A stretch of 64,000 nucleotides of DNA from Lanius collurio. Taxonomy: Eukaryota; Chordata; Aves; Passeriformes; Laniidae. This document shows, one piece after another, positions 23,560 to 37,269 of this stretch (its first letter is position 1; every line of letters starts with the position of its first letter). Location: the NCBI GenBank assembly GCA_020086605.1, contig JACBWW010000002.1, forward strand, positions 30,680,475-30,744,474, given 5' to 3'. Made by a program: the position numbers and the translations under genes. The notes below the pieces were generated by a model. It was not told where the DNA came from. It did no database searches and saw only the letters and a program-made list of their open reading frames with translations.

Positions 23560-26516
23560 GTACCTCTACTTTATTTCTACTTGGTGACCTCATGAGGCTT
23601 ATTTTCAGGCTCTGCTTATTTGCAGGTCTCTGTCAGCACGTTAATCAAAATTACCACAGTAGAGGAAACGTTTTCTTCTGAAATATTCTTGCAATGTGTT
23701 TGGCTTACAAAAAAAGCATCTTTTGTTTGGAAAATTGCTCCAGGAACTTCTGACCATCTTTGTTCAATGGAGCAGGATGGCCATGATTTCAGAGTAAAAA
23801 CAGCAAGCCCAGCAAATTGCCTGACCTCTTATGCATATACAACTTCCCCACTGCTGGAGCCTAATAAAAGAGTGGCAGAATGACTTTGGAGTCATTTGGT
23901 ACCAACTGAGTATCACTGGAAAAGATGCATTTTGTTTTTCTTCTCCAGCTCCTCAGCATTTAAACTACAACAGTTCAGATGTCTTTGGAGAAATCCTCAC
24001 CAGAGGGCAATTTAGTTGACTTCTTATTGTTCTGAAAGAGATAAGCAGAGAAAGGAAAGAAAAAATAAACAAAAAAACCCAGAACAAACCAAATAACTAT
24101 TAAAAGTGAAATGGTTCAAGAGCAAAAATTCAGAAAATGTCCCCTGTCATACAGGATCACTTATATTAGCTTTTCATGCCTGCATTCCTCCAGGTTTGAT
24201 TCAGAGGCAAAGTAATCAATAATTCACATATTTTCCTCATCTTGACAACATCCTCAAGGAAATAATTTCACAGGGATAAACTGTTCAGCAATTTCTTTGG
24301 TATATTCATCACAAGCAAGTATTTCTTGAATGTCAGACCTTTACTTTTGCTCTTCTTTTTGCCACTATCTTTTTTGTTTTTAAGCAATATTGAAAACAAA
24401 ACAAAAAACAATACAAAAGCCCTGGTTTATTTGACCATTACTTAACTTCATATCCTTTTCACAAGACAAGTTTTCCCTGGAACCCAATCCCTGTGGCACT
24501 TCCATTTCCTCATATGAATTGTTATTTGTCACAGTTCCTGCATTTAAGTTATAACACTGTTTTGCTCCATTTTTAGATTTCACAGTGAAAAGAATGATTT
24601 AAATCAAGGTGAATACATTTCTGTTACTGTGGTGGACTTCACAAAGGCTTTTCCTGATGTCAGATCTTCACTAGGCTCTTGACAAATACCATTGCTTTTG
24701 TAGATGATTTTTCCCACTAACAGGATATGTAGCCTTTCACCTCTAAGATGCTGTTTTGAATCCTGCCCTTCTCAATTGCCAAACAAGTGTCAAAGAGCAG
24801 CAATTTAGATTGCAAGACTTGAATAATCTTGATTTAATTTCCAGGGAAAAGATGTTCAGAAAGCATAGAAGTCCCTTTCTTCTGAGATTGGCCTTGCTCA
24901 CTGAAGAGTTAATAATCAGAAACTAAAGTTAGACCAGCTCGGTCATGAAATAAAGTGGACATTCTCAGTAAGTTGTACAATTAAGTATCTTACAGATTTA
25001 GCAGTCTTCAGGGTCAGAGAGAGGGTATTCAGTGAGCAGGAGCTTGTGCTGTAGATGTCATGCCAGTGGAAGCTTTAATGCCTTTGCTTTACCTCCACCA
25101 TCAAGAGGGGTCTGGTGACTGCAGCATTCCCAGCACATCTAATGACTGCCTCTGTGTGGTGCCTGCCTGTGATTTCCCCAAACCAGGGCTTCTGCACAAG
25201 CTGAAAAAACACAGGTTTCCTTTTTGCATGCCTGAACCATACCTATCCCATGGTTAAACAGAATATTCTGTTATCATGTTCTTCACGGGTGATGGTTCAG
25301 GAGAAGCAGTTGTAATAAACTCTCTTGCCCCGTGCAATTTCATTAACCTTTTTCATTTTGTGCCTATGAGCTTTGCAACCTCAAATGTCACCTTATTTTC
25401 TGCCATCAGATTCATGAGTTAGTCATGCAGAGTTTTATTTATAAATATAATATCACCTTGTTTATTTAATCCCCAGAGCTTTTGGGTAAGCACAGAGCCT
25501 GAACAAATGGGGATGCTGGGGCTGAGCATAAAGTTCAGCATTTTCTGAGCATGCTGTGCTTCCTTAGTAAGAGCAGGTAAATGTCCTAAACAAAGGAGAA
25601 ACTGTACAGGGAGCAAGCAGAAGCAGGACTAAAATTAAATCCAAATCAAGCACACAGACACTAAAAAAAACAAAACAAAACCCAAAATCCCAGAACTCAT
25701 ACACACCATGCAGGATGCATGGAAACAGGGAAGAAAGAGCTGCCCTGACCCGTACTGTGCTGGAACAATACAGATATTTTAGTTGGCTCTTGCCAGTCCT
25801 CCTGTTGTTGCTTCCCATCTTTGCCTTTTCGAGGGAGTAAAGGAAGATTCCAGCCGCCCTGGGGAAGCCCTGGTGAGCCATTACACTTCTCTCAGCTGTT
25901 CTGGGCAGACACAGTATTCAGAAATTTTCCAATTTTTGGGCTACATAACAGTCTTTTTGGTTCTGGCAGGTCTTTCCCTTTTCTTCCTGGTGCATGCTGA
26001 GGTGAAGGAACCGCTCTGTTTCCCAGCACTATCTAGAGCATCCATGAACAACTTCCCCTTGGCTTAAGCAGTCTCTGACAGACCTTTTGTCCCTGACATA
26101 ATTATAAATGTCCTACTTTGACTTCACAATCTTCAACCCTTTTTTTCTCATACTTTTTGTTGCCTTTCTGACGTCTCTGGTTTTGTTGATTTTTTTTTCC
26201 AGCATTTTTCTGTTTCTTTGGCTGTGTGATGTTGTGTTGATCCTACTGATTTATATTTTTACTGTGTCTTTATTTATTCCACACCCCAGCCTTGAGATAA
26301 CACATAATTTTTTGCTCATCAGGTACTTCTGACTTGGTAACCAATTTCTTGAAATCCCTCATAGTTACTTATAATTTCTACTCCAAGCCTATGCAATTTT
26401 CTTTTATACTCAGTGAAGTCCATAGCCATCCCTCAAATGCTCAATGAAAGTCATGTTTGTGCATATCAGGACAGACTCTGGCAACAAAAACTTCAGTTTT
26501 TCCATGTGTTATTTTG

Positions 26517-26534
26517 AAAAAAAAAAAAAAAAAA
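26517..26534 (+). repeat. A18 homopolymer
   Basis: Eighteen consecutive A followed by AT-rich sequence. No retroposed element is recognisable upstream of it. Confidence 0.9.
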
Positions 26535-27879
26535 CCTTAAAAATATAAATATAAAAAGAAGTGAAGATTTTTCCCAATCCACATTTCTCACTAGAGCAAT
26601 GTCTATTAGGTCAGTGATGCAGGTTTTCACTTGTACCCCCTATCCCAAAAGATCCAGATGGGTGTTTCTCAGGGGATTAGGACATGTGATGTCATGGAGT
26701 GTTTTTCTGGGGCTCTCAGGACCCCTACTTTGAGCATTCACCTACCTCCAAACCTTTCCCACCTTGCCTCAGATCACCAAATCTTCTGTGCCTTTTTAGT
26801 TCTGCCTGTTCAGCTTTGGTGATATTCCCATCTGCCATATTCCTTCTCTGTAGCTGCGTGGTCAGTGAAAGACTTCCCTATTCTAGGCTGTCCTTGCAGG
26901 ATAGAAGGAAAAAATCAGAGCTCCTTCTTTATCCAGGATTTCAAAAGTTCAGTCTGCGCTTACCAGATGTCAAGAAGAAAGAAATTGTTGTCAAAAGAAA
27001 ACAGCAGGATGAGGAATAGTATGTAGGATAGCCACACTTATCCATAAAAGTCTCTGCAGTCCACATATCTGTCTGTAAATTATCATAGGAGAGGAGTGGA
27101 GAAGGGAATTTGCTGCCTAGAGGAAGAAGTAGGGCAGAAAACTTTAGCCAGGTCAGCACTCCCCTCTGCAAACCCCTGGAAAGGTAGAAGGGGTCAGAGC
27201 AGTACGTCTCCAATCTCCCTCAAGTCTGCATTACATTTCTGTTCTCCATGGCATCTGGAAAAACAGAGACCAAGCTGTCCTACATGCATCACATTTGAAT
27301 TCCATCTCTGAGCAGAAGGAAATGGCGCCCTGGACCCCCAAACCCTTGGAAACAAAATGAGGCAAGCCATTGGGGACCAAACTAAACCAGAAATGGACAT
27401 TTCTGGTTTGGATTTTGAGAAGTTTGCAACACAGGCCATAAAAATTTCCCCAGAGGTAAGTATGAACAACTGCACTGCAGCAGCCTACTGCTTGTTGTAG
27501 GGCATTATAATGGCAATCAGAAAATTCCTTTATGTATATTGTTGCAAAATGGTACTGAGTAATGTTTATGAGTATGTTCTTGAACATTTTTTCACACTGG
27601 AAGTGACTAATCCTTTGGGCAGACCTGGCCAAAGTTTCTCAGAATGTCAGGCAGTGCTGAGGAGCAAAGCAGCCAGACCACTGCAGAAACTGCAGTGAAG
27701 CTGTTAGTGAGGACACCTGGCACAGGAAAAAAAGTTTAAAATACCAATTTCCCTCCTGCCTGAGTAGAATTTCTTGACAACATAAAATTCTTTTCTTAGA
27801 GAACAAAGGGCCTCTCCAATGAATAAGGGTCATTTCTACTGACAAGAGGCTTCCAAATTCTGAATAAGTAACAAAACAG

Positions 27880-27962
27880 CTAAATATATTATAAATTATA
27901 CATTATGTATTTACATATTTTAAAATATATTTTATATATTTAAATGCATAAATATATTTACA
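27880..27962. repeat. AT-rich low-complexity tract
   Basis: A run of TATA, TTTA and AATATA words with almost no G or C (aaatatattataaattatac and similar). This is simple low-complexity DNA prone to unwinding. No motif beyond that is visible. Confidence 0.8.
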
Positions 27963-29864
27963 ATATATTGTAAAGAGCCCTGCACTATCAAACTTAACAT
28001 TTTTACAGCAAACAATACATATTTGAACACTCCAGATTCTTTCTCATAGATGTCACTTGCACAGACACTTCCCTCCTCATTATTGTACATGAGATTCGTA
28101 AATTCTTCTGCTGGAACTACTAAAATACTCGTTTTAAAACAACAAACAGTATTTCCTCGCATGCCAAGGCAAACAGGAATTTTAACATCTTAAGCCTTCC
28201 CTAGAGATGGCAGGATTCCCTTGGTTTGTGTGTTACTCCACAGAGTTGCATGTTATGCCAGTGTGAGGGAGGGGCGTCTCCTCTGGTTTTTTCCACTAAC
28301 TTCACAACGAGAAGCTCTTTTTCCACAGGCTCCTATGACAAGTCTTCTTGTTTCCTGACTTTGCTCATCATTCATTTCTGAACCCACCACGTGGGACAGT
28401 TTTGTACAGGGTGGGGGAAAAAAAAGTAATTACATTTGCCCAGACTCCTGTGGCAAGCAGCAGATTTGAAAGGAGGACGCATGACAGGTTAGGGCTGATT
28501 GGGTCTCCTTCAACTTTGGTCCTTCTTCAGGAAACTCTTTTCTTCCTGCCTGTCAAGAGTTTTCTGGTCCTCATCTGCTCACCTCTCCATTTAGTCTCTG
28601 GTTTCCCTCTGCCACCAAGATCTGTGTGTGGGCTGCTTCTCATGAAGGACAGATGTTCAGCTCAGCCACCAGCTCTGCAATCAGGGCACTGCTCCTCTGC
28701 CTCACTGTGACCCAGGAACAGCTGGGGGCCTTCTACCCTTGGTGCTTGGCTCCTCTTGCCCCAGGTTCATCTCCTATCACGCAGTGCCATGCTGGGCTGC
28801 CAAGTATTCCACTTAGGTAACGCTTGGCATTTCCAGCCCCAGGGCCTCAGCACTGACGCAATTTCCAAAATTATTTTTGAAAAAGCCACAAGTATTTTGA
28901 ATTCCTAGCAACTGAAAAACCCCAAAAGCAAGAAAGCAGCATTCTTCTGCCAGGAAGGGAAGAGGAAAGGCTGCAGTGGGGAGCAGAATGGTGGATTGAG
29001 CACTGCTTCATCTTTCTATTCCCTCCTCTTCTTTTAAAACTTGTGGGTAATTCAAGGTAATGGGAAAGGGAAGAAAGAAAAAGACAAAAACTGGGGTGAG
29101 GGAAATAAATTTTGGAATCCTTTCTCCAGGAGTAGGAGTGGAAAAGACCACATAAAGCAATGCTGGCAACTTTCTCTCTCTGTTTTTTCTAGCTTCCCAC
29201 CTTCATAAAAGCCATGTATCAATACAGGTGAGAGGCAGATGCTATTAGTTTTTCCACTTCTTTCTTCATTAAAAATAAACAGGGGCATAGTTAATGGTTA
29301 ATGCTGCTGAGTTCATGGAACAAACAGTTCTCTTTTCCCATCTTGCCTGTAGTTCAATTATGAACTTAGGCTGCCTTCAGGCTACAAAGGGCAAGAAAGC
29401 AGGAAATACATATATCCAGAAATGCAGCCAGTGTTTGATGTTTCTGAGCTAAAATTAAATAAAATTGAAGTGGAGAATAAAAGCAATATGCAAACCATGG
29501 AGCTTGGAGTCAAGTGGAGAAAAGGCAAAAAAACAGGTCTAAGATAGCTGAGCAACTTGCAACATGGAGGACTTCCAAATTCAGCAGTAATGCTAGAAAG
29601 CTGTTTCTGTGAAGGTTATTAGTAAATGATCTTCAAAGTAGTCAAGATTAAAAAATAAATGAACAAACTATGGCTGATACAAGGGTGCCCTCTGGGTTTA
29701 CCAGCAATGAACAAGCAAAGTAGGAGGAGAAAAACCAAGACCCCAGGGTCTGGAGTCAGAACAGTGACTGAGAAACTCAAAAACCCTGTAGGGGTACAGA
29801 AGAGCCAGAGAATTGGATTCAGCCTCACACTCCTTCCAAAGTTCAGAAATGCCTTGGAGCATAA

Positions 29865-30338
29865 GGTGCTCTGAAGGTCGAAGGTCAGTACTTATCTGCT
29901 GGGGAGGTGAAAGCAGAGGTGAAGCACCACATTGGACAAGGATGCTCCTGCAAATCTGACACTCAGCAGTGCCATAAGCGGGCACTGGACAACCTCACAG
30001 ACAAAGGCAGCAGACTTCAACTCCTGATGCTGCAGGAAGGAGAAGGGAGTTTCTGTCTGGGTTATTCCATGGTGAAAGAGGACAGTGTGTACAGAAGCCT
30101 GCCAGAAAGGGAAGAAGGATCTGGAGCTCTAGCACAAACCAAAACTAGCTCCACAGATGTTTCTTTTAAGCATGACTCACATTTTTCTGCAGCTCAAAGC
30201 GAATCAGAGCTCCTAATCGCAGCATTGCAGCAAAATACAGAAGATCAAGGAATTGATCCACAGTTCACTAAGCATCAGAGAAATGAACCTTGTTTGCCTG
30301 TGGATAAAATAAGACAGGTGTTGTATTTAAAGGATTGA
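29865..30338 (+). other. Unclassified 158-codon open frame
   Basis: The frame is open from a stop at 29862-29864 to TGA at 30336-30338. The amino acid mixture is balanced and hydrophilic (for example KVEGQYLSAGEVKAEVKHH near the start and EDQGIDPQFTKHQRNEPCLP near the end), unlike the low-complexity chance frames nearby. It has no ATG near its beginning, the region is not GC-rich, and I recognise no domain. It could be part of a long non-coding transcript, a decayed retrogene or chance. Confidence 0.25.
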
Positions 30339-33300
30339 GAAATATACACAAACTAGCTAACTTCACAGAACCTATAACTATTTTCTGAAGAAACCATAAA
30401 ACATGATGAATGGCATAGGTATGCTCAAAATTGTTATGAATACAATATTAATAATTGTAAGTACCTGATAACACATGCAAAGTTAGCTTTTCAAGATTCA
30501 GGTAGGTAGGTAGCTAGTCAGGCCAGTTTCTAGGAGAAACTCCAAGGAATGTCTAAAAGAATACTGCATATTGAAAGAATAGTGCACCTCAACATCAGAC
30601 ACATCAAGAGATGTGCAGGATGTAGATTCTGAAGACACAGCACCTGCATACTGCAGACTCTGAAAATATCTAGCTGAGGCAAAGTAAAAAGATACTGTAC
30701 TTGTAACCAGTGTGTAGATTCCAGAGAGATTATCTTCCCAACTCATGCCTTTCCCTGCATCATCTAATGAAATCAGCTTGTTAATCAGCACATGAGTTTT
30801 CTAAAACAATTGAGGGCTAAGTGGACACTATAGGAAGGACACAGTTTTGAAAGGGTTAAAAGCATGGGCAAACAACCACACACAAAAACCTAAAAGAAAT
30901 GAAAATTCCAAATACCTGCTTTACAGTTTTATGTCTTTAATAAATAAAGATGACAATTAAATTTAGATATTGGCATCCAGATTACAGCCAGTAATATTTA
31001 CATATGTATCCCAAAATCTAGTTATCTTGATGCAAAAGGAGTCCTTAAGAAAAAAAAAAATAGAGCAACTTGGGGCAGAGCACCACAGCACCGCATTAAC
31101 TTTGATATGTTGATATACATTTAAACCTAACACCAAAAAAGGGAAAGAAAACAACCCTTAATTATGCTGGAAGATTATCCCTTGCTGTTTGAGTAACCAT
31201 GGACTTTCAAACAGAAGTGAGAATGGCTTATTCAAACCCAAATGCCCATTTATACTTTAGCAAAGAAGAGCTCATATACTATACAAGATGGAGATAACAC
31301 ATACTCCATTCTTTAGTTTTGGTGCCATTAGCACAGGTGATCAGATTATGAGTAGGATGAATTAATTTTGAAAAAAAAAAGAAAAGCATAACAATATATT
31401 AATGCATGGTCCAAGGACAGCATGTCATTAACCTAATGATACACTTGTTATGTTTCTAATTGAAATGTCCTATTAAACAAAGTCAACACTTACGGTCTTT
31501 TGCCTTGCTGACAAGTGAGATTGGCACAAAAGTTCTTGTGATTTACGTATATTTTGACTATTTTTTTCTTTGCTAGAATACCAAGTCTCTTCTCTATGAG
31601 GGATCTGACCACTAGTTGGCATCGTTACCTCACTCGAATAAGTGGCCTTTAAACGAGGTGTTCAGCTACAAAACCCGACCTCTACATTTTTGAGCCCTAC
31701 GTTTCATTTTATAACATTTGGACATGGTGATGAGGGAAAAAGGGAGGAACAAATAATATGTGATTGGAAAATTATTTTCCCCTCCCCACCCTGTGTAGCT
31801 CTTTCAACAAATTATTAGTTCTACCTTAATTTCTGAAAGAGTGAAGCAATATAAAATGTATCTGTGGAGGGGAAAAAACCCAAACCAAACCACAGCCATA
31901 GTCATGCACCCTTAAGTGGTACAGTCCAGGCTGTGAGTGTAGACCCACTAGTATTCCCAGGTCAGGGAACCTGAATAACGGAGACACAGCCTTTGAATGC
32001 AAACATGAAATACAAGAAGCACATCCCCCATGAGCTGCTCCTTCCGCTACACCAGCACTTTTAGTGGTGCCTCATGCTCTGAGCTGCTGGTAACAAAGCA
32101 AGTGCCAGCTTTTCTGCATGGAGATTCTGTCATTCATGGAATAAAACAAGGGTGTTTTTCTCATTTTCCCAGAAAAAGCAGGGTGATACCTTTGTGAGTT
32201 AGAGTGCCAAGTAGCCTTTAGGGCAGAATCTGCCTGTACTGCTCAGGCCTGGTCCATTCACTCCCTGGCTGCCTTATCACACACAGGATGGGATGGGGGA
32301 TTCCTCCTGGCTGTGCTACCCATAGATCTGGTGGCTCTGCTGTGTGAGACTGGGGGGCCCCTCCGAGGCTCAGCAGCACAATTTGGTTCTGGAGGACCCT
32401 GCAGACAGGGAAGTGGAAAAGAGAACAGGTTTTCTGTCTGTGTCCCATCAGTGGGAGAAGGAGAGGAGATTTTCACCTTTTGGAGTCTAACTTCTAGAGC
32501 TGATATTGAAACAGTTAATGGTTTGCTTTAGCTGCAAATCAAACTTCCTTTCAATTAAACTCAACATTTCAGTGATACAGAAGCAAGCTTTCAAAAATAT
32601 CCACTTCTCAAAGGAAAATGAACACAACCTGAAAGAGCTGCTTTAGAACAATAAGAAAGATGTAATCTCTGCAATACTGCAAATCCTGGCTCACACACAA
32701 ACCCACAGACTGACACTGCTTGCACATTAACTACAGTGAGTCACAGTAATGTTCTCAAATTAAATCCTCATCTACACTACTGACACACTTTAAGGCCTTT
32801 AGGTATGTCTCATCAACACTCTTGAGCTCTAAAATACACATAACACTTAGCCAGCATTAGAGAGATTAATTCTTTAGTGACTGCAAAGTGCTAGGCAAAT
32901 GTTTACAACAATTAACAACCACGCAGGATGTTTTCATCTCTAAAACAGAAAGAAATACAGAATGCAAGCAGCATCAATGTGAATGGTGAAAAATAAAAGC
33001 AAAAACTTCCTTCCATTCTAATGAATGTTTCAAAGCCAAAACAACAAAAGCAGTTGATCAACCAGGCAGTGGTTTTGAGTAAGTTAAGTAGCTTGACATC
33101 AAGTCTTTCAGAAGGCACAGTAGGCTGATATGTAAGAAAATTTAAACAGATTTTGCAACTGCTTTGCCTATAGGAGTTTCTAAAGTCTCGTGATAGAAAG
33201 CAGCTGATTCCACAATATCCAAGATATCTCTTGCTGACCTAGATTTAATCAAATTAAACCACTCACAAAATTATGCCACAAGGCAATCCATGAATGATCA

Positions 33301-33827
33301 CAGAAGCTACAGCAAGTCATCCCCAAATTCTCCACTACTGAATATCTTAGCAATAGTTTTCTTTTGAAGGAGCTGTACATTAGAAACTCTCAATGGGTTG
33401 TAGTGAGCAGATGTAATTCTGCTTCAGACACCCATGTTTGCAGCCTAATCTCTCTCCTCTCAGGGAGAAGTAACTGAAGAATGAGTGATGTCTCCTAGTT
33501 TATAACACAGACTGGAGTCTGATATCCAATTGTACTCATTATCAAAATCTATACAAATGCTGTCTGCTTTATTTAGCATTTAAAGCTTCCATCCTTTGAA
33601 GATAAACAGGTTAACAAGCTTCAAAATCATTAATGAAGTAAGGCTTGAGGAATATCTTTCTGAGCAGCATAAACATTGGCTCAGCTAACATCTCATGCCA
33701 TCAACGAAGAAAGATCACTAGCAGACCCAGGCCAAGATGCTGTGGGAAATAAGTGGAAGGCAATAACAGCTGGAAATATTTGGCACATACAATAAAGCTT
33801 TGAAACCCTTTGGATACTGGGTTTCCA

Positions 33828-33830
<3 letters not shown>

Positions 33831-33863
<33 letters not shown>
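33831..33863. repeat. T33 homopolymer
   Basis: Thirty-three uninterrupted T, the longest homopolymer in the window, flanked by gtttccaagc and aataacc. It may be a simple expansion or the poly(A) tail of a minus-strand retroposed sequence lying to the right. The right-hand sequence has no recognisable parent. Confidence 0.95.
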
Positions 33864-33867
<4 letters not shown>

Positions 33868-34853
33868 ACCACAAAATATTTCATTAGCACTTGTGTGAGA
33901 AACAAAGTCAGAAACACCCAGGTGCAGTATGAATGACATGGTTACCTGCCATGAAATGATACAAACATCCCTCTCCTTCCCTCTTCTCCTCCAATTACCA
34001 TTTGCAGAAAGCATGTAACAGCACATCTTCGGAGCTAATGTTCCATGATCTGGGTAGGAATACATATCTGTCTGTACACATTACAACTGGAAATCCAATC
34101 TTCTTAGGCTACTTTGCTAATTAAATGGGTTTTATACAATTGTGCTGTGTGTCTGTCCAGCTTTGCATTTTCTTGTGGTTTCCAAACACAACGGGCAGTT
34201 TTAGCCCCATTTGACAGATGGATTGAGGTTCCAAATTCCTACAGTGCTGTAGGAGATTTGCATGATGATAGGAGACACCAGCAAATTTCTCTGTGGAAGG
34301 AAATGCTGTGATGGAGAATCAGCAGCTCCTTGCTGAGTTGGGTCTTGGAGGACACAGTGCTCAGACCTGGGCATCACACGCATGGCCTTTTGCCCATGCA
34401 CAAGTTTGGAGGAAGATGACAGTGTGTGTGTATGCAGGGAGAAGAAAGGCAGGAAACAGTGAAAGGGGAAAAAACCTACTGGTGGGGGCCTCAGAGAAGA
34501 TGCAACTGTTAAATCTGGAGAGGTTTTTAAAATTTATTTTATTTAATTATTTTTACTGGCAGAAAGGTGGGATGCAGGATGCAAGATGTGAGTGAACTAG
34601 ATTTCTGCAGCTCAGAAGAAAAATATTTTTTTTATACTGCAATTGTTACTAAGTGTTTAGATGTCTCAATCAGATGGAACCTGTTTATCCACTGATCCAC
34701 TGGTCAGTTGGATGGGGGAATGAGAAAAATAAGGACAGACACAAATAGTCATGAACTGTGGCACAGGAGTTCCAGTCACTGCATGGACCTGGCTGTGCTT
34801 ACCCCACAAATATAAATAGAAAAGATTATTCCTGTCCTAAAAAACAAAAACAG

Positions 34854-34870
34854 AAAAAAAAAAAAAAAAA
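34854..34870 (+). repeat. A17 followed by C-rich run
   Basis: Seventeen A followed by ccaaaaaacccccaaccccc, a low-complexity A/C tract. Confidence 0.85.
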
Positions 34871-36971
34871 CCAAAAAACCCCCAACCCCCCACCATAAAT
34901 ATTTTTCCCGTCTGCCCTAAAATAGTGAAACCCAAAGTAAACATAAACCAACCACCCTCTTTAATGGTGATTATAGCCTTGCTGGATTCTGTGCACAATA
35001 ACAATGGTTTGAATTTGTTAAAGGTCACAAGGAAAAGTACAGCAACAAGACCTTGTAGCTGGCAGCGTGTTTTTATTCCTCAGCTTGAAGCACACACAGT
35101 ATGTGGCTACACAGCGAGTGCGTTTAAACAGCAATCTACAGAAAAAAAAAGGAATTAACTATGAGCAAGGTAAACTGATAGATAAAGTTATGACTGCTAC
35201 CTTCTGAAATTTCATAGCTATTTTACCTGTGCCAAAGCCATTGGGGGAAAAAAGTGAATAGCACTGCTCCTTGACTATACAACCTAAGCAGGAGGATCTC
35301 TCCTGCTGTCATGTCTCTTGCATACAGAGCTCTGCCAAAACACAGCGGCACAAGGAATATTCAAGGAATACAGAGAGTGCTTCTCTCCCTTGATATTTCT
35401 TTATGTACCAGAAAGGAGGAATAACAGAGGCAAAACAAACTTGGGTTCAATCAGTACAGAATGACAAGTACTCAGTTGTACTCCAGGCCTTTGCTTGAGT
35501 AAACAGCAGTGTGCCTGTGAAATGTTCAAAACAAAAAAATAAATAGCCTTTAAAGACTCAAAGTGTCTGTGTAAACAGAGGATGGGGAACACTACTCGAT
35601 TACCAGCACCTTTTGATGGAAAAAGGAATCAGCAAGTCTCCCTTTAGCAGGAATGGAGGACTGGGATAGAGATCCTGCAGCAAGGCTTCCTACAGTCCCA
35701 GGAGACCACACAACAGATGCCCAGGTGCCCAGTTTCTACACAATACCTACCCAATATTGATAACCAAATAAGGACCTAAGAAACAGCTGTAGACAAAACA
35801 GCCTTAGACAGAAGGCAGCAAAAGAGAGGCTGAAGGCACTGCTGCTGTCCTAGATCCCTCCAATAAGGAGGAAAACTCTTTAACAAAGTTTGTTACATAG
35901 TTTAGGGGGACAAATCTCTGCTGATCCCTACAAGAAAGGGCCAGAAGTCTTAGCACAGGATTACCAAAAAATAAATACAGTACAAGCAGTGATCTGGTTT
36001 CCTTTTGAACATAGCAGTTACACATGGATTCTTATCTTCAGGAATTCTCCAAATTAGTTACACAATCCCTTCCATCGGGTTTATCATTCTCAATCTCCCA
36101 ACAATTTAAATCCTCTCTCCTTTCAGTGCTGTTTGGAGTTTCACTTTATGAGTATTAAGGAACCTTCCAGCTTCTGGCCTAAATTAACTAGATAATAAAC
36201 ACTCAATCTAGGACTAATATTATCCTTTCACATAAAATTTTTCCCTCCCTGATGCATCACCCTCCAATCCATTTACAAATAGTTGTCCTATCCCTTTATA
36301 AGCATCTGCCAACCAGGCTATAGAAACCAAGATATTTTTATCTCTTTTTAAGGAATAACAGGGAAATGTTTAATCCATCAATTCTTCTAACCAGCCTAGT
36401 GATCCTAGATTGTACCTGTCTAAAGTCAAATTAGGCTTTGTTAAAGTTAGGTGGTCTCAGCTGCACACAAAGCTTTATCATGGCCACTTACACTGGCTTG
36501 GGTGTCTCTACAAAACCACCTTGCTTTGCATACCCAAAAAATACATTATGCTTTTTACTTCAGCTTCACCCTGGTTGCTCATAGACACCACAAACTTGAT
36601 TAACCATCACATTTGTCTCTTTCTTTTTCCTCTATGCTACTATTTGTTTTGAAGACGCAGCAGCAAGTACCAGCAAGACAGTTCACAGATGGCTGCTGTG
36701 CTGCTTCTGCCCTGCCACGGGGCTTGTGGAATACATGATGTATTCTGGGTCACTTTCTTAAATCAGTGGCAGGATTGGTACGCAAGGCGAATGGATTATT
36801 TTGCAAGATTTAGGTATTGCAGTGATATAGTTCTCCTCTGTGGTAAGGAGTTAACTTTCTCAATATTCCTACATCATCAGATACTTGTGGTTACATGCAA
36901 ATTGAGAAGGAAAAATTCACATAGTTTTTCATGCAAAATAACCAACAGGGGATAACTTTTGCATACAGATA

Positions 36972-37112
36972 AGTGAGACCCCATCTGGAGTACTGAGTCC
37001 AGTTCTGGAACTGCAGGCATGGCAAAGATGTGTTGGACTGAGTCCAGAGGAGGGCCACAAGGATGCTCAGAGGGATGGAGCACCTGAAGAGCAGGAGAGC
37101 CAGTCATAGGAA
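36972..37112 (+). mobile_element. CR1 LINE internal fragment
   Basis: Matches the CR1 frame upstream of its 3' end: 'gtgagaccccatctggagtac', 'gtccagttctgg', 'gagtccagaggagggccac' and 'gatgctcagagggatggagc'. The 3' part is missing; the match fades after 'gagcaggagagccag', so this copy is truncated at both sides. Confidence 0.9.
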
Positions 37113-37254
37113 ATTTACACAAATGTGAAAGCAAAACGCTAGGGACATTTTCTGAAAAGAAACTGTCAAACATAGCACAAGTGAACACAACACAAGTGAA
37201 TGACCAAGAAAGAACAAAGCACTCATTGTATTGCAAATTGGCCTTTAAGCTGCA

Positions 37255-37269
37255 CTGCCCTTTGGTGGC
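37255..37269 (-). promoter_or_regulatory. CTCF-like motif, reverse
   Basis: ctgccctttggtggc resembles the reverse complement of the CTCF core (CTGCCCTCTAGTGG type) with two or three mismatches. It points toward the forward motif at 22346. This is a motif match only. Confidence 0.22.

Larger units (their letters stand above)
23575..36971. other. Intergenic stretch without recognised genes
   Basis: About 13 kb of AT-rich DNA. It contains homopolymer runs, an AT-only tract, a short (AGGT)n run at 30505-30515 and one unclassified long frame at 29865-30338, each listed separately where notable. I recognise no exon, LTR or CR1 element here. Confidence 0.55.
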
